A DNA stretch of 64,000 nt from contig NZ_BSVC01000006.1 in assembly GCF_030269905.1 (NCBI RefSeq), positions 124,001 through 188,000 on the forward strand, given 5' to 3'. Source of the stretch: Pelosinus sp. IPA-1. GTDB lineage: Bacteria; Bacillota; Negativicutes; DSM-13327. Positions 41,703-52,747 of this stretch are shown here, one piece after another. Made by a program: the position numbers and the translations under genes. Each line of letters opens with the position of its first letter. Position 1 is the stretch's first letter. The notes under the pieces are model-generated. The model saw nothing but the letters and a program-made list of their open reading frames with translations, had not been told where the DNA came from and searched no databases.

Positions 41703-42659
41703 GTGAGTAAACGCCAAATATCATTACGGGGAAAAGACATTTTAGGTCTTGAAACGATGACTGTGCCAGAGATGGAATTGATTTTAGAGACTGCTCGAGA
41801 AATGAAGGGGATTATTGGCCGTGATATAAAAAAGGTGCCATCATTACGAGGTAAGTCCGTTGTAAATTTATTTTTTGAAGCAAGTACTAGAACACGTACT
41901 TCTTTTGAATTAGCTGGTAAATACCTTGGGGCAGATGTAGTAAATATCACTGCGAGTGCAAGTAGTGTGACAAAAGGGGAAAGCCTGCGGGATACTTTAT
42001 ATACAATAGAAGCTATGGGGGTAGACGTGATTGTTATGCGTCACGAGGCTGAAGGTTCTGCCCAGTATGCGGCGAATATAGCCTCCCCTGTAATTATCAA
42101 TGCTGGAGATGGAGCTCATGAGCATCCTACCCAAGGGCTTCTGGATATGTTTACGATTAAAGAAAGCAAGGGTAAACTTGCAGGGCTTAAAGTTGCTATT
42201 ATCGGTGACATTTTTCATAGCCGAGTCGCTAGGTCTAATATTTGGGGGCTCATGAAAATGGGAGCTGAAGTTCACTTAGCAGGACCAAAAACCTTAATGC
42301 CTCGTGGTATTGAACAAGCAGGGGTTTTTGTCCATGACAGAGTGGAAGCGGCCATAGAGGGAGCTGATGTTGTCAATGTTCTACGCATTCAGCGGGAACG
42401 GCAGCATAAAGGTTTATTCCCATCCGCAAGAGAATATGCACGTATTTTTGGTGTGAATCAAGCTCGCTTGGATTTAGCAAAGCCAGATGCACTAGTTATG
42501 CACCCAGGTCCGATGAATCGAGGATTAGAGATTTCTCCTGATATAGCCTATGGTGATCAATCTGTTATTCAAGAGCAAGTCAAAAATGGATTAGCAGTGA
42601 GAATGGCAGCTTTATTTTTGGTGTTGACAGGAGGTAAGAACATTGAAACTATTGCTTAA
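41703..42659 (+). CDS. pyrB: Aspartate carbamoyltransferase catalytic subunit
   Basis: 318 aa from GTG 41703 (GGAGGA 6 nt upstream; GTG 41697 touches it). It condenses carbamoyl phosphate with aspartate. The carbamoyl-phosphate site [15 protein letters not shown], the [11 protein letters not shown] segment and [12 protein letters not shown] are all present. No pyrI regulatory gene follows, so the enzyme is likely an unregulated trimer. It overlaps pyrC by 17 nt. Confidence 0.97.
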   Translation: MSKRQISLRGKDILGLETMTVPEMELILETAREMKGIIGRDIKKVPSLRGKSVVNLFFEASTRTRTSFELAGKYLGADVVNITASASSVTKGESLRDTLYTIEAMGVDVIVMRHEAEGSAQYAANIASPVIINAGDGAHEHPTQGLLDMFTIKESKGKLAGLKVAIIGDIFHSRVARSNIWGLMKMGAEVHLAGPKTLMPRGIEQAGVFVHDRVEAAIEGADVVNVLRIQRERQHKGLFPSAREYARIFGVNQARLDLAKPDALVMHPGPMNRGLEISPDIAYGDQSVIQEQVKNGLAVRMAALFLVLTGGKNIETIA

Positions 42660-43932
42660 AAATGGACGAATGATCGACCCAGCTCAGAATATTGATAAAG
42701 TTACTGATATATTGATAGAAAATGGTTTAATTGCTAAAATTGGAGACAATCTAAATGAAGTAGGAGCGGAAGTGTTTGATGCTCAAGGGCTCGTGATTGC
42801 TCCTGGATTTGTAGATATGCATGTACATCTAAGGGAACCAGGACTAGAAGCAAAAGAAGATATTGCATCGGGTACTAGAGCTGCAGCAGCAGGTGGTTTT
42901 ACTACCATCGCGTGTATGCCCAACACAAGTCCTACTATAGATAATGCCATTCTAGTATCGGGTATATTGCAGAGAGCGCAGTTAGAGGGTGTAGTGAATG
43001 TTAAGGTCATTGGAGCTTTAAGTAAAGGTCAGCAAGGCAAAGAATTATCCGAAATTGGTGACATGATACTTTCAGGCGCAGTTGCCATTTCGGATGATGG
43101 AAGTTCCTTGGATAATAATCGACTTTTTAAAACGGCTCTTGAGTATACAAGTATGTTTGGATGTCCTGTCATTTCTCACGCTGAGGATGAATCCTTGGTA
43201 GAAGAAGGAGTCATGCATGAAGGTGCAGTTTCGGCTATGTTAGGAATGAAAGGTCGACCTGCTGTAGCCGAAGACATTGCAGTCGCTCGCGATATAATGC
43301 TTGCCGAGTATACTGATTCTTTGCTTCATATTGCTCATGTCAGCAGCAAAGGTGCAGTAGAGTTAATTCGCCAAGCTAAAAAACGGGGTGTTAAGGTCAC
43401 TGCTGAAGTAACACCACATCATCTTACTCTAACAGATGAGGCTGTAAAAACTTTTGATACAGCCACTAAAGTAAACCCGCCACTCCGCTCCTCTGATCAT
43501 GTTGCCGCCTTGCTAGAAGGGTTAAAGGATGGTACATTAGACGCCATTGCAACAGATCATGCTCCCCATGCCTTTGAAGAAAAGGATCGAGAGTACAAAC
43601 AAGCACCTTCTGGTTTTGCCGGGCTAGAAACAGCCATAGGAGTTGTTTTGACGGATCTATATCATACAGGAAAGTTCACATTGGTTGAGATTGTCGAGAG
43701 GATGTCAACAGCTCCTTCTCGTATATTAGGAATTAAGGCAGGGGGACTAGCGGTAGGATCCCCGGCAGATATAACGATCATAGATGCAGATTTGGAATGG
43801 GTGGTAGACAGTAGTACCTTTTATACAAAAGGGAAACACACTCCATATGAGAAAAAAATATTAAAGGGCAAAGCGGTTGCTACACTAGTGAATGGCAATT
43901 TCGTAATGCAAAAAGGCGAGGTATGTATATGA
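42643..43932 (+). CDS. pyrC: Dihydroorotase
   Basis: 429 aa from TTG 42643 (GGAGG 8 nt upstream, inside pyrB). It cyclises carbamoyl aspartate to dihydroorotate. Class I metal ligands are visible: [43 protein letters not shown] and [11 protein letters not shown]. It ends with an ATGA overlap into carA. Confidence 0.97.
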   Translation: MKLLLKNGRMIDPAQNIDKVTDILIENGLIAKIGDNLNEVGAEVFDAQGLVIAPGFVDMHVHLREPGLEAKEDIASGTRAAAAGGFTTIACMPNTSPTIDNAILVSGILQRAQLEGVVNVKVIGALSKGQQGKELSEIGDMILSGAVAISDDGSSLDNNRLFKTALEYTSMFGCPVISHAEDESLVEEGVMHEGAVSAMLGMKGRPAVAEDIAVARDIMLAEYTDSLLHIAHVSSKGAVELIRQAKKRGVKVTAEVTPHHLTLTDEAVKTFDTATKVNPPLRSSDHVAALLEGLKDGTLDAIATDHAPHAFEEKDREYKQAPSGFAGLETAIGVVLTDLYHTGKFTLVEIVERMSTAPSRILGIKAGGLAVGSPADITIIDADLEWVVDSSTFYTKGKHTPYEKKILKGKAVATLVNGNFVMQKGEVCI

Positions 43933-44993
43933 AAGGGAAACTTATATTAGAAGACGGCTCCGTGTTTTACGGAAATCTGGTAGCAGATAGTAGTGCCGTT
44001 GGAGAAGTAGTATTTAATACAGGGATGACAGGATACCAAGAAATACTAACTGACCCGTCTTATTGCGGTCAGATCGTAACCTTGACCTATCCTCTCATTG
44101 GAAACTATGGCGTGGCAGATCTATTTGAACAGTCAAGAAAATCATTTGTTCGCGGCTTTATTATTAGCGAACTTTGTGAGGAACCAAGTAATTATCAGTG
44201 TGAAAATACATTGACCAAATATTTAACGGATCATAATATTCCGTGTATATATGGAGTGGATACTCGCGCAATCACGCGGCGTATTCGTGCCAATGGAACG
44301 ATGAAAGGTGTTATTGTTCCAGCAGAAACAAGTGAAGAAGAAAGCAAAAAATATTTCGCAGTACTTCCTGAAATGAAAGAAGTACAGGAAGTGACCACTC
44401 CTGAAATATATAAGATTGAAAATAAAGGACCTCATGTAGTAGTAATGGATTTTGGTATTAAAAACAACATCTTACGTTCTCTTCATCATTTAGGTTGTAA
44501 TTTAACGGTTGTGCCAGCAGATACTACAGCTGAGAACATTATGAACTTAAAACCTGATGGCGTCTTTTTGTCAAATGGGCCAGGAGATCCCAAAGATGTA
44601 CCCTATGCCATTGAAACGATTAAAAAATTAATAGACAAAAAACCGATTTTCGGTATTTGCTTAGGTCACCAATTATTAGCGTTAGCGTTAGGTGCAGATA
44701 CCTATAAATTGAAATTTGGTCATAGAGGTTCCAATCAACCGGTAAAGAATTTGTTAACGGGCAGAGTGCATATTACCTCTCAAAATCATGGATATGCAGT
44801 TGAGGAATCTTCCTTTGAAAATTTGGATGTATGTATTAGCCATAGGGCTGTAAATGATAATACAGTAGAAGGTATGCGTCATAAAAGCTTGCCAGTCTTC
44901 TCTGTACAATATCATCCTGAAGCATCGCCAGGGCCAGATGATAGCACGTATTTATTTGAAGAATTTATGGCGCTGTTGCCGAAGGGAGTTTAA
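43929..44993 (+). CDS. carA: Carbamoyl-phosphate synthase small (glutaminase) subunit
   Basis: 354 aa from ATG 43929, which shares ATGA with the pyrC stop and has AGGCGAGG 7 nt upstream. It releases ammonia from glutamine for CarB. The N-terminal domain starts [14 protein letters not shown]. The class I amidotransferase has [18 protein letters not shown] (nucleophile Cys) and [13 protein letters not shown] (His-Glu). Its place in the pyr operon indicates pyrimidine-dedicated supply. Confidence 0.97.
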   Translation: MKGKLILEDGSVFYGNLVADSSAVGEVVFNTGMTGYQEILTDPSYCGQIVTLTYPLIGNYGVADLFEQSRKSFVRGFIISELCEEPSNYQCENTLTKYLTDHNIPCIYGVDTRAITRRIRANGTMKGVIVPAETSEEESKKYFAVLPEMKEVQEVTTPEIYKIENKGPHVVVMDFGIKNNILRSLHHLGCNLTVVPADTTAENIMNLKPDGVFLSNGPGDPKDVPYAIETIKKLIDKKPIFGICLGHQLLALALGADTYKLKFGHRGSNQPVKNLLTGRVHITSQNHGYAVEESSFENLDVCISHRAVNDNTVEGMRHKSLPVFSVQYHPEASPGPDDSTYLFEEFMALLPKGV

Positions 44994-44995
44994 TT

Positions 44996-47900
44996 ATGCC
45001 AAAGAAGGAATATCTAAAAAAAGTCATGGTAATCGGTTCAGGGCCTATCGTTATTGGGCAGGCTGCAGAATTTGATTATGCAGGTACCCAAGCGTGCCGC
45101 GCACTAAAAGAAGAGGGATTGGAGGTAATATTGGTTAACAGTAATCCAGCAACGATTATGACAGATACCAATATTGCTGACCGTGTATATATAGAGCCTC
45201 TAACTCCAGATTTTTTGGAAGCAATTATCGCAAAAGAACGTCCAGACGGGCTCTTAGCTACATTAGGAGGGCAGGCAGGGCTAAACTTAGCTGTTAACTT
45301 ATATGAAAATGGTGTACTGTCCAATTTTAATGTAGAACTATTGGGAACTTCATTGGAAGCAATCAAAAAGGCAGAAGACCGTGAATTATTTAAAGCAACG
45401 ATGCAATCCATTGGCCAACCCGTTCCAGAAAGTATTACTGTAGAAGATGTAGAAAGTGCCTGTGAATTTGCAAGGCAAATCGGTTACCCTATTATTGTGC
45501 GTCCTGCTTATACCATGGGGGGAGCTGGCGGCGGTATTGTAGATAACGAAAACGACCTGATTGATGTTGTAATTCGTGGATTGAAATATAGTATGATTGG
45601 TCAGGTTTTAATTGAACGAAGTGTGGCTGGTTGGAAAGAGATTGAATATGAAGTCATGCGTGATGCTGCAGACAACTGTATTGTTGTGTGTAATATGGAA
45701 AACTTTGATCCAGTCGGCGTTCATACTGGAGATAGTATTGTAGTAGCTCCTTCTCAAACTCTGAGTGATCATGAATATCAAATGCTTAGAACTGCTTCTT
45801 TAAAAATCATTCGTGAACTCGGAATTGAAGGCGGTTGCAATGCCCAATATGCCCTTGATCCTCATAGTAGTCAATATTACGTTATTGAAGTAAATCCTCG
45901 GGTTAGTCGTTCCAGTGCGTTAGCTTCTAAAGCCACAGGATATCCTATTGCGAAAGTTGCCAGTAAGATTGCGATTGGTTACAACCTTGATGAAATACAA
46001 AATGCAGTCACGAAAAAAACCATGGCATGTTTTGAACCTACTCTAGATTATTTAGTAGTAAAATTCCCGCGTTGGCCTTTCGATAAATTCATGTTTGCTG
46101 ATAGAATACTTGGCACACAAATGAAAGCTACAGGGGAAGTCATGTCCATTGATCGTTCCTTTGAAGGCGCTCTATTAAAAGCAGTACGTTCACTAGAGAT
46201 TGGACTCAATCATTTGCAAATACCTGAAATGGCGAACTTATCGACGGAAGATGTGCACAAAAAGTTAACCGTTGCTAATGATGAACGGATATTTATGATA
46301 GCAGAGGCGTTGCGTAGGGGTATTTCGGTTGATGAAATCCATCGAATTACTAGTATTAACACCTTTTTCTTAAATAAGATTAAAAATATTATAGCTATGG
46401 AAGTATTGCTTAAAACAGAGGAGATATCCTCCGAATGTATGTTAAAAGCAAAAAAAATGGGCTTTACCGACAGAACTATCGCTGCATTATCTTCTAGTTC
46501 AATAGAAGAAATCAGAACTTCTCGCAAACAACAAGGTATTGTACCGTCCTATAAAATGGTAGATACTTGTGCCGCTGAGTTTGAAGCGGATACACCTTAT
46601 TATTACTCTACCTATGCCCAAGAAGATGAAGTGACAGTCTCGGAAAAACGTAAGGTTATGGTTTTAGGTTCAGGCCCTATTCGTATCGGGCAGGGTGTAG
46701 AGTTTGACTATTGCTCTGTACATTCTGTTTGGGCTCTTAGAGAGATGGGTTTAGAATCTATTATCGTTAATAATAATCCTGAAACGGTAAGTACCGATTT
46801 TGATACAGCAGATCGTCTTTATTTTGAACCCTTGACTCCTGAAGATGTAATGAACATTATTGATAAAGAAAAACCAGAAGGTGTTATTGTACAGTTTGGA
46901 GGGCAGACAGCAATTAACTTGGCTCAGCCTTTAGCAAAAGCTGGTGTTAAAATATTAGGTACCAGTGTAGATAACATAGATCGAGCGGAAGATAGAGAAC
47001 GCTTTGATGAGCTTCTTGAAGCAAATAACATTCCAAGACCTCAAGGTGGTACAGTCACGAATGGGGCAGATGCTGTTATAGAAGCAGCTAAGATTGGTTA
47101 TCCAGTTGTAGTAAGGCCTTCCTATGTATTAGGCGGTCGTGCTATGGAGATTGTTTATACGGAAGCAGAATTAAAAGACTATATGACGAGAGCGGTTAAA
47201 GCTTCACCTGAGCATCCTGTATTAGTAGATCGTTATATGCAAGGTACAGAGGTAGAAGTGGATGCCATTTCTGACGGTAAAGATGTATTTATCCCAGGTA
47301 TTATGGAGCATGTGGAAAGAGCTGGGGTGCATTCAGGTGATAGTATCGCTGTATACCCAACCAAGAGCTTGTCACCTGCCATTATTAATACAATCGTGGA
47401 CTATACAACTAGATTGGCAGTTGGCTTAGAGGTCAAAGGACTTATTAATATTCAATATGTAGTAGTAGACGAAAACGTCTATGTTATTGAGGTAAATCCA
47501 CGTTCTAGTCGTACGATTCCTTTCTTAAGTAAAGTAACAGATGTGCCAATGGTAAATGTAGCTACCCGCGTAGCTATGGGAGAAAGTCTTGCTTCTCTTG
47601 GTTATAAATCTGGTTTGTTACCATCTAAACCATATACGGCGGTTAAAGCACCAGTTTTCTCTTTCTCTAAGATGCAGCAAGTAGATATATCCTTAGGGCC
47701 AGAAATGAAATCTACTGGCGAAGTTATGGGGATTGATTATCATTATGCCAGAGCCTTATACAAAGCCATTACAGGTGCTGGGATGAACGTGCCTGAGTAT
47801 GGAACGGTATTATTCACCGTAGCAGACAAAGATAAAGAAGAGGGCGGGGAACTAGCCAAAAACCTTGCAGATCTTGGATATCATTTAGTAGCGACGGGTG

Positions 47901-48217
47901 GTACTGCGAAACATCTGCAGTCTTTAGGACTAACTGTCAATACTGTGGATAAAGTTCATGAACATAAACCTGACATTATTCAGATGATCAAAACAGGAAA
48001 AATTAACATGGTTATCAATACACTGACTCATGGCAAAGAACCAGAGCGCGATGGCTACAAAATTCGTCGAGCAACAGTAGAACATGCTATTCCTTGTTTT
48101 ACTTCTATGGATACAGCAAAGGCTGTATTAGAGGTTCTCACCTTCATGCGGGAGCGTCGCTTGTCTTACGTATTAGCAATACAAGATTATGTAGGTGGAG
48201 GGGATAGCCTTGCCTAA
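44996..48217 (+). CDS. carB: Carbamoyl-phosphate synthase large subunit
   Basis: 1073 aa, full length. It makes carbamoyl phosphate from bicarbonate, ammonia and two ATP. Two homologous ATP-grasp halves are seen, starting [20 protein letters not shown] and [20 protein letters not shown], each with its EVNPR metal-binding strand. The final ~140 residues are the MGS-like allosteric domain ([10 protein letters not shown]-type). The last 8 nt overlap pyrK. Confidence 0.97.
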   Translation: MPKKEYLKKVMVIGSGPIVIGQAAEFDYAGTQACRALKEEGLEVILVNSNPATIMTDTNIADRVYIEPLTPDFLEAIIAKERPDGLLATLGGQAGLNLAVNLYENGVLSNFNVELLGTSLEAIKKAEDRELFKATMQSIGQPVPESITVEDVESACEFARQIGYPIIVRPAYTMGGAGGGIVDNENDLIDVVIRGLKYSMIGQVLIERSVAGWKEIEYEVMRDAADNCIVVCNMENFDPVGVHTGDSIVVAPSQTLSDHEYQMLRTASLKIIRELGIEGGCNAQYALDPHSSQYYVIEVNPRVSRSSALASKATGYPIAKVASKIAIGYNLDEIQNAVTKKTMACFEPTLDYLVVKFPRWPFDKFMFADRILGTQMKATGEVMSIDRSFEGALLKAVRSLEIGLNHLQIPEMANLSTEDVHKKLTVANDERIFMIAEALRRGISVDEIHRITSINTFFLNKIKNIIAMEVLLKTEEISSECMLKAKKMGFTDRTIAALSSSSIEEIRTSRKQQGIVPSYKMVDTCAAEFEADTPYYYSTYAQEDEVTVSEKRKVMVLGSGPIRIGQGVEFDYCSVHSVWALREMGLESIIVNNNPETVSTDFDTADRLYFEPLTPEDVMNIIDKEKPEGVIVQFGGQTAINLAQPLAKAGVKILGTSVDNIDRAEDRERFDELLEANNIPRPQGGTVTNGADAVIEAAKIGYPVVVRPSYVLGGRAMEIVYTEAELKDYMTRAVKASPEHPVLVDRYMQGTEVEVDAISDGKDVFIPGIMEHVERAGVHSGDSIAVYPTKSLSPAIINTIVDYTTRLAVGLEVKGLINIQYVVVDENVYVIEVNPRSSRTIPFLSKVTDVPMVNVATRVAMGESLASLGYKSGLLPSKPYTAVKAPVFSFSKMQQVDISLGPEMKSTGEVMGIDYHYARALYKAITGAGMNVPEYGTVLFTVADKDKEEGGELAKNLADLGYHLVATGGTAKHLQSLGLTVNTVDKVHEHKPDIIQMIKTGKINMVINTLTHGKEPERDGYKIRRATVEHAIPCFTSMDTAKAVLEVLTFMRERRLSYVLAIQDYVGGGDSLA

Positions 48218-48977
48218 ACTAGTGGTAGAAGCTCAGATTGTACGTAATAGTGAGATTGGCAATCAAGTGAAAGAATTAGTCCTATACGCCCCAGAAATTG
48301 CCAGAGTGGCAAAACCAGGACAATTTCTTCATGTGAGAGTGGCTAAGTCCTATCATCCCTTACTGCGTCGCCCCCTGAGCATTTCTGGCGCAGATAGAGA
48401 GGCTGGAACAGTTAGTACAATTTACCGGATAGTCGGACAAGGTACCGCTTACTTGGCGACCTTAGATACTAAGGATTCTGTAGACTGCATGGGTCCCTTA
48501 GGCAATGGTTTTTCAATACAAGGTCAACGCCCTTTGTTAGTTGGTGGGGGAATGGGATTGGCGCCGCTAGTGTATCTAGCTGGTGCCTTATGCCCACGCC
48601 CTAGTGAGGTATTAATGGGCGGTCGTACAAAAGAAGAAATGTTTTGGCTTAGTATGTTCCATAACATGTGTAATAATATCCACGTAACAACAGATGATGG
48701 TACGTTAGGAAGTGCTGGTGTAACATTAGATATATTGCCTGAGTTATTGAAGAAATCCACTTTTGATATGATTTACACTTGCGGCCCCCGAGTTATGATG
48801 GAGGGGGTAGCGAGACTTGCCGAAGAACACAACATTCCTTGTCAAGTTTCTTTAGAGGACTTCATGGCCTGTGGTATTGGAGGCTGTTTGTCCTGCACTT
48901 GTGCCGCTAATGATGGGACGCGGAAAAAAGTATGTACGGATGGTCCTGTGTTTTGGGCTCAGGAGGTGATTTCATGA
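48210..48977 (+). CDS. pyrK: Dihydroorotate dehydrogenase B electron-transfer subunit
   Basis: 255 aa from TTG 48210 (GGAGGGG 6 nt upstream, within carB). It passes electrons from PyrD to NAD through FAD and a 2Fe-2S cluster. The FAD site RRPLSISG, the NAD-binding [14 protein letters not shown] and the C-terminal cluster motif [16 protein letters not shown] with a later Cys (KKVCTDG) are present. It ends with an ATGA overlap into pyrD. Confidence 0.96.
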   Translation: MPKLVVEAQIVRNSEIGNQVKELVLYAPEIARVAKPGQFLHVRVAKSYHPLLRRPLSISGADREAGTVSTIYRIVGQGTAYLATLDTKDSVDCMGPLGNGFSIQGQRPLLVGGGMGLAPLVYLAGALCPRPSEVLMGGRTKEEMFWLSMFHNMCNNIHVTTDDGTLGSAGVTLDILPELLKKSTFDMIYTCGPRVMMEGVARLAEEHNIPCQVSLEDFMACGIGGCLSCTCAANDGTRKKVCTDGPVFWAQEVIS

Positions 48978-49912
48978 GTAGAGGGCAAGACTGCTGTACT
49001 CAGAAGGATATGCTTTCCGTAAGTATAGCCGGAATTGAAATGAAAACTCCCGTTATGACTGCTTCTGGAACCTTTGGTTTTGGGCTGGAATATACGGACT
49101 ATGTAGATTTAAACAAGATTGGTGCCCTAGTTGTGAAAGGGACAACCCTGGCACCACGTTCGGGAAATAATGGGCGGCGTATTGCTGAGACGCCAGCTGG
49201 TATGCTAAATTCCATTGGTCTAGAAAATCCAGGAGTAGATGAATTTTTAGCTAATACATTACCACGGTTATCAAAATATGACGTGCCTGTTATTGTGAAT
49301 ATGTCAGGTAATACAGTAGAAGAATATGGGGAATTAGCTGCTCGTCTTACTGTTAAAGGTATTGCAGGAGTAGAACTTAATATTTCCTGTCCTAATGTAA
49401 AAGAAGGTGGCATTGCTTTTGGAACGAATTGCGATAGCGCCTCTGCCGTAGTACGGCAAGTAAAAGAGAATACCAATCTACCAGTCATTGTAAAGTTATC
49501 TCCCAATGTAACGGATATTGTTGCTATGGCTCAGGCAGTAGAAGCAGCTGGCGCAGATGCCATATCCCTTATTAATACCTTACTGGGGATGTCGATTGAT
49601 ATTCATAAATGGCGTCCTGTATTAGGTAATGTAGTGGGGGGGCTATCGGGACCGGCAGTAAAACCAGTTGCAGTTCGTATGGTATGGCAAGTTGCCCAAG
49701 CTGTTAGCGTACCGATCATTGGTATGGGCGGAATTATGACAGCGGAAGATGCGATTGAATTTATGTTGGCAGGGGCTAGTGCTGTAGCGGTAGGTACGGC
49801 TAACTTTGTCGATCCTCGGGCCTCTCAATCCGTAGCAGACGGTATTAAAGACTATCTCGTGCAACGTGGTTTAAACCATGTTAGCCAATTAGTAGGTAAA
49901 GTCAGTATATAA
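48974..49912 (+). CDS. pyrD: Dihydroorotate dehydrogenase B catalytic subunit
   Basis: 312 aa from ATG 48974 (AGGAGGTGA immediately upstream); a longer reading begins inside pyrK. It oxidises dihydroorotate to orotate with FMN. The catalytic cysteine lies in [17 protein letters not shown], as in class 1B enzymes. [12 protein letters not shown] and [19 protein letters not shown] bind FMN. The pairing with pyrK confirms the NAD-linked type. Confidence 0.96.
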   Translation: MSRGQDCCTQKDMLSVSIAGIEMKTPVMTASGTFGFGLEYTDYVDLNKIGALVVKGTTLAPRSGNNGRRIAETPAGMLNSIGLENPGVDEFLANTLPRLSKYDVPVIVNMSGNTVEEYGELAARLTVKGIAGVELNISCPNVKEGGIAFGTNCDSASAVVRQVKENTNLPVIVKLSPNVTDIVAMAQAVEAAGADAISLINTLLGMSIDIHKWRPVLGNVVGGLSGPAVKPVAVRMVWQVAQAVSVPIIGMGGIMTAEDAIEFMLAGASAVAVGTANFVDPRASQSVADGIKDYLVQRGLNHVSQLVGKVSI

Positions 49913-49930
49913 AATATTGGATGTGAGTGA

Positions 49931-50656
49931 ATGAACGGTGATAAACGTTTAATCGTAGCTTTAGATGTTCATAGTATGGAAAAGGTACAGCAACTTGTGG
50001 AGCAACTAGGTGATTCTGTTAATTACTATAAAGTAGGCATGGAGCTTTTCTATAGTGTGGGAAGTCAAGTTATCACTTATTTGCGCCAACAAAACAAAGA
50101 TATTTTTTTAGATTTGAAATTACATGACATACCGAACACGGTAGGACAAGGATTAGCTTCTTTGACTGAATTAGGTGCAAACATGCTCAATGTGCATGCA
50201 TCCGGTGGATTTACTATGATGCAAACTGCAGCGAAAGCTGTAAAGAATAAAGCAGAACAGATGAATGTTTGCCCACCTAAGTTAATTGCAGTTACTGTAT
50301 TAACGAGTATGAATCAAGAAGAATGGTCAACCCTTGGTTTTGACTCAGATTTGTCTGAGCAGGTAGTTCATTTAGCTAAATTGGCACAAAAAGCAGGTTT
50401 AGATGGAGTGGTGGCATCGCCACAAGAGGCAAAGCAAATTCGCGCTGCATGTGGTAATGACTTTATAATAGTTACTCCTGGTATTCGGCCAAGTGGAGCA
50501 GCGATTAACGACCAGAGTCGTATTGCTACACCAGCTGGTGCGCTTTTAAATGGGGCTAATCATTTAGTGATTGGACGCCCGATTACTGGAGTAACCGATC
50601 CAAGACAAGCTGCAGAAGATATTTTAAAAGAAATGAGGGACTATAGTCATGAATGA
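49931..50656 (+). CDS. pyrF: Orotidine-5'-phosphate decarboxylase
   Basis: 241 aa. It converts OMP to UMP. The catalytic FLDLKLHDIPNTV (D-x-K-x2-D) lies near residue 60, with VTPGIRPSG and the phosphate-binding VIGRPITGV near the end. It overlaps pyrE by 8 nt. Confidence 0.97.
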   Translation: MNGDKRLIVALDVHSMEKVQQLVEQLGDSVNYYKVGMELFYSVGSQVITYLRQQNKDIFLDLKLHDIPNTVGQGLASLTELGANMLNVHASGGFTMMQTAAKAVKNKAEQMNVCPPKLIAVTVLTSMNQEEWSTLGFDSDLSEQVVHLAKLAQKAGLDGVVASPQEAKQIRAACGNDFIIVTPGIRPSGAAINDQSRIATPAGALLNGANHLVIGRPITGVTDPRQAAEDILKEMRDYSHE

Positions 50657-51221
50657 AACACAAGTAAGACAATTGTTTGTTGATACAGGTGCCATCCTGG
50701 AAGGACATTTTTTATTGACGTCAGGATTACATAGCCCTTTATATGTCGAGAAATTTCAAGTATTGCAATATCCAGAACATACAGCAAGCTTGTGTAAGGC
50801 ACTGGCAGAACGGTTTGCTCAAGATCAAGTAGAGTTAGTAATTGGCCCTGTTACTGGCGGGATCTTATTGGCCCATGAGGTTGGGAAGAATCTTGGAACT
50901 CGTGCTATCTTTACAGAGCGTGAAAATGGTAAAATGACCTTACGGCGTGGGTTTACCATAAAGCCTGGTGAACGGGTATTAATTGTAGAAGATATTGTTA
51001 CTACAGGTGGTTCTGTGCAAGAGGTTCTAGATGTTGTCCGTGAACATGGCGGTACACCTGTAGGTGTAGGTATCTTAGTAGATAGGAGTGGCGGCAAAGC
51101 TGACTTTGGTGTGCCTCATCAAGCATTATTGCATCTAACGGTGGAGACATACCAACCAGACAATTGTCCCCTGTGTGCCCAAGGGAACCCTATAACAAAA
51201 CGTGGCAGTCGCAAGTTATAA
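50649..51221 (+). CDS. pyrE: Orotate phosphoribosyltransferase
   Basis: 190 aa. It joins orotate to PRPP, giving OMP. The PRPP motif VLIVEDIVTTGGSVQE and the GHFLLTSGLHSPLYVEK segment are present. A short Cys-containing tail (CPLCAQGNPITK) resembles the C-terminus of the thermophile-type enzyme. It is the last gene of the operon; an imperfect stem at 51230-51272 may terminate it. Confidence 0.96.
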   Translation: MNETQVRQLFVDTGAILEGHFLLTSGLHSPLYVEKFQVLQYPEHTASLCKALAERFAQDQVELVIGPVTGGILLAHEVGKNLGTRAIFTERENGKMTLRRGFTIKPGERVLIVEDIVTTGGSVQEVLDVVREHGGTPVGVGILVDRSGGKADFGVPHQALLHLTVETYQPDNCPLCAQGNPITKRGSRKL

Positions 51222-51348
51222 AGGAACTTTAAGGTTCAGATGAAGGTATTTCACTTCAATCTGAATCTTAGTCTTTATATAATAGTGAATAAGTGGTAAA
51301 AGATAATAAAAATTTATAGTAAATTAACATAATTCGTTAAAAAATGTC

Positions 51349-51377
51349 TTGCCATTAAGAACAAGTTGTGTTATTAT
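51349..51377 (+). promoter_or_regulatory. Promoter of the tRNA-Asp-Gly-Trp cluster
   Basis: TTGCCA 51349-51354 and TATTAT 51372-51377, 17-nt spacer, 30 nt before the first tRNA. Confidence 0.6.
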
Positions 51378-51406
51378 TATCAAGTCGGTGGTTGACGCGA
51401 CAATGT

Positions 51407-51482
51407 GGCCCAGTAGTTTAGCGGTTAGAATGCCGCCCTGTCACGGCGGAGGTCGTCGGTTCAAATCCGATCTGGGTCGCCA
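51407..51482 (+). tRNA. tRNA-Asp (anticodon GTC)
   Basis: 76 nt with encoded CCA. The acceptor GGCCCAG/CTGGGTC has one G-U pair, and the anticodon stem CCGCC/GGCGG frames CUGUCAC, giving GUC. Confidence 0.95.
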
Positions 51483-51488
51483 TTTATT

Positions 51489-51563
51489 GCGGAAATAGCT
51501 CAGCGGTAGAGCATCGCCTTGCCAAGGCGAGGGTCGGGAGTTCGAATCTCCTTTTCCGCTCCA
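51489..51563 (+). tRNA. tRNA-Gly (anticodon GCC)
   Basis: 75 nt with encoded CCA. The acceptor GCGGAAA/TTTCCGC is perfect, and the loop UUGCCAA gives GCC. Confidence 0.95.
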
Positions 51564-51564
51564 T

Positions 51565-51640
51565 AGGGGTATAGCTCAATTGGTAGAGTAGCGGTCTCCA
51601 AAACCGTTGGTTGAGGGTTCAAGTCCTTCTGCCCCTGCCA
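51565..51640 (+). tRNA. tRNA-Trp (anticodon CCA)
   Basis: 76 nt with encoded CCA. The acceptor AGGGGTA/TGCCCCT has one U-G pair, and the loop CUCCAAA gives CCA. Confidence 0.95.
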
Positions 51641-51651
51641 CTTAAACACAC

Positions 51652-51681
51652 AGAATCTCTCATGTCGAGGGGTTCTTTTTT
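51652..51681 (+). terminator. Terminator of the tRNA cluster
   Basis: GAATCTC/GAGGGGTTC stem followed by TTTTTT. Confidence 0.7.
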
Positions 51682-51776
51682 CATTTTATATGATTAACCT
51701 TGCTTAAATAAGCGCTCATTACATAACTACACCATATAATGGAATAAAAGAAATTTATTATGTTGGGTGATGATTT

Positions 51777-51989
51777 CTGGCTGAAGAATGTGACTGTAAA
51801 GAATCAGTAAGTGCTTTAATTCTTAAGAAATTAGATGATATCCGAAATACTGTGAAAAGAGAATATCGGTCTGAATCCTATACTACGTTTTTCTACTTTA
51901 GGACCTATATACGAGGCAATACAATGAGATGTTTTATGAGAAAAACCAGTACAATTAGAAGGTTTTTACTTGTCTCAAATTTTCATTGA
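51777..51989 (+). other. Possible small ORF or gene remnant
   Basis: An open frame of 70 codons starts, at best, with CTG 51777 behind GGGTGATG. It reads AEECDCKESVSALILKKLDD then IRNTVKREYRSE, a plausible charged helix, but the second half (TFFYFRTYIRGNTM onward) looks non-coding. No ATG, GTG or TTG lies at the right place. It may be a decayed small gene. Its end overlaps the tetR promoter. Confidence 0.25.
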
Positions 51990-52014
51990 CAATAGATTAG
52001 GTTTGGAGGATAAT
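51986..52014 (+). promoter_or_regulatory. Promoter of the TetR-family gene
   Basis: TTGACA 51986-51991 and GATAAT 52009-52014, 17-nt spacer. The palindromic operator starts inside the -10 box, which implies autorepression. Confidence 0.75.
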
Positions 52015-52047
52015 AACAACATACCGACTGGTAGGTTTGTTGTTATT
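52012..52047. promoter_or_regulatory. TetR operator 1
   Basis: A 36-bp near-perfect palindrome. The core ACCGACTGGTAGGT (52023-52036) has complementary 11-bp flanks. The same core recurs before the pump genes. Confidence 0.8.
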
Positions 52048-52073
52048 ATTTTTATGACAAGGTGGATGATATA

Positions 52074-52655
52074 GTGACCAAAGAGAATATTATCATTGTA
52101 GCGTTGCGCTTATCGCTAACGCGCGGCTATAAGTCGGTTTCACTCATAGATGTTGCGAATGAGATTGGCATTACTAAAGGAGGGATATATCATTATTTCT
52201 CCAGTAAAGATGAGTTATTGCGGGCTGCGCTCCACTTTTCCCTTGATTATTTTGAAAAGAGATATGCTGAATTATTAAGTAATAAGAGTACCCTGCGAGA
52301 AATTTTATACGCCTTATTGGTTGATAATGTATTCGATGAAGATTCTAAGCAATTTATAGGATCTACAGGAGAATGCAACGTAGATCACGTGCACTTTTAC
52401 ATTGAAATGATGCAGCGATTTTCTGAAATTCAAGAAAGGGTACAAGAAATTAATGTGTCAACTTGTGAGGCTTTTGCAAAAAGAATTCAGGTTGCGATGG
52501 ACAAGGGCGAAATTAAGAAAAATCTTGATTGTTATGCATTAGCAGCCAATGTTATGGCATTGGTAAATGGTCAAAAATCATTAGGAAGTAATTTTCAATC
52601 TCAAGAGATGCGTAAGCGCATGATGGATTCGATGTGGACATTGATGAATAGTTAG
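52074..52655 (+). CDS. TetR-family repressor of the adjacent RND pump
   Basis: 193 aa from GTG 52074 (AAGGTGG 8 nt upstream). The N-terminal HTH reads SLIDVANEIGITKGGIYHYF, followed by SSKDELLRAALHF, the standard TetR helix 4. The C-terminal ligand domain is divergent. Matching palindromes overlap its own promoter and precede the RND operon, so it likely represses both and is released by an effluxed compound. Confidence 0.92.
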   Translation: MTKENIIIVALRLSLTRGYKSVSLIDVANEIGITKGGIYHYFSSKDELLRAALHFSLDYFEKRYAELLSNKSTLREILYALLVDNVFDEDSKQFIGSTGECNVDHVHFYIEMMQRFSEIQERVQEINVSTCEAFAKRIQVAMDKGEIKKNLDCYALAANVMALVNGQKSLGSNFQSQEMRKRMMDSMWTLMNS

Positions 52656-52686
52656 GGCTGATAGAAAGCTCTAATTATTTTTTTGG

Positions 52687-52716
52687 CATAACATACCGAC
52701 TGGTAGGTATGTTATG
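52687..52716. promoter_or_regulatory. TetR operator 2, before the RND operon
   Basis: A 30-bp palindrome: CATAACAT, the core ACCGACTGGTAGGT, then ATGTTATG. The core is identical to operator 1, while the arms differ. Confidence 0.8.
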
Positions 52717-52747
52717 GTTATTTTAGAAGAAATTGGAGGACAGATTA

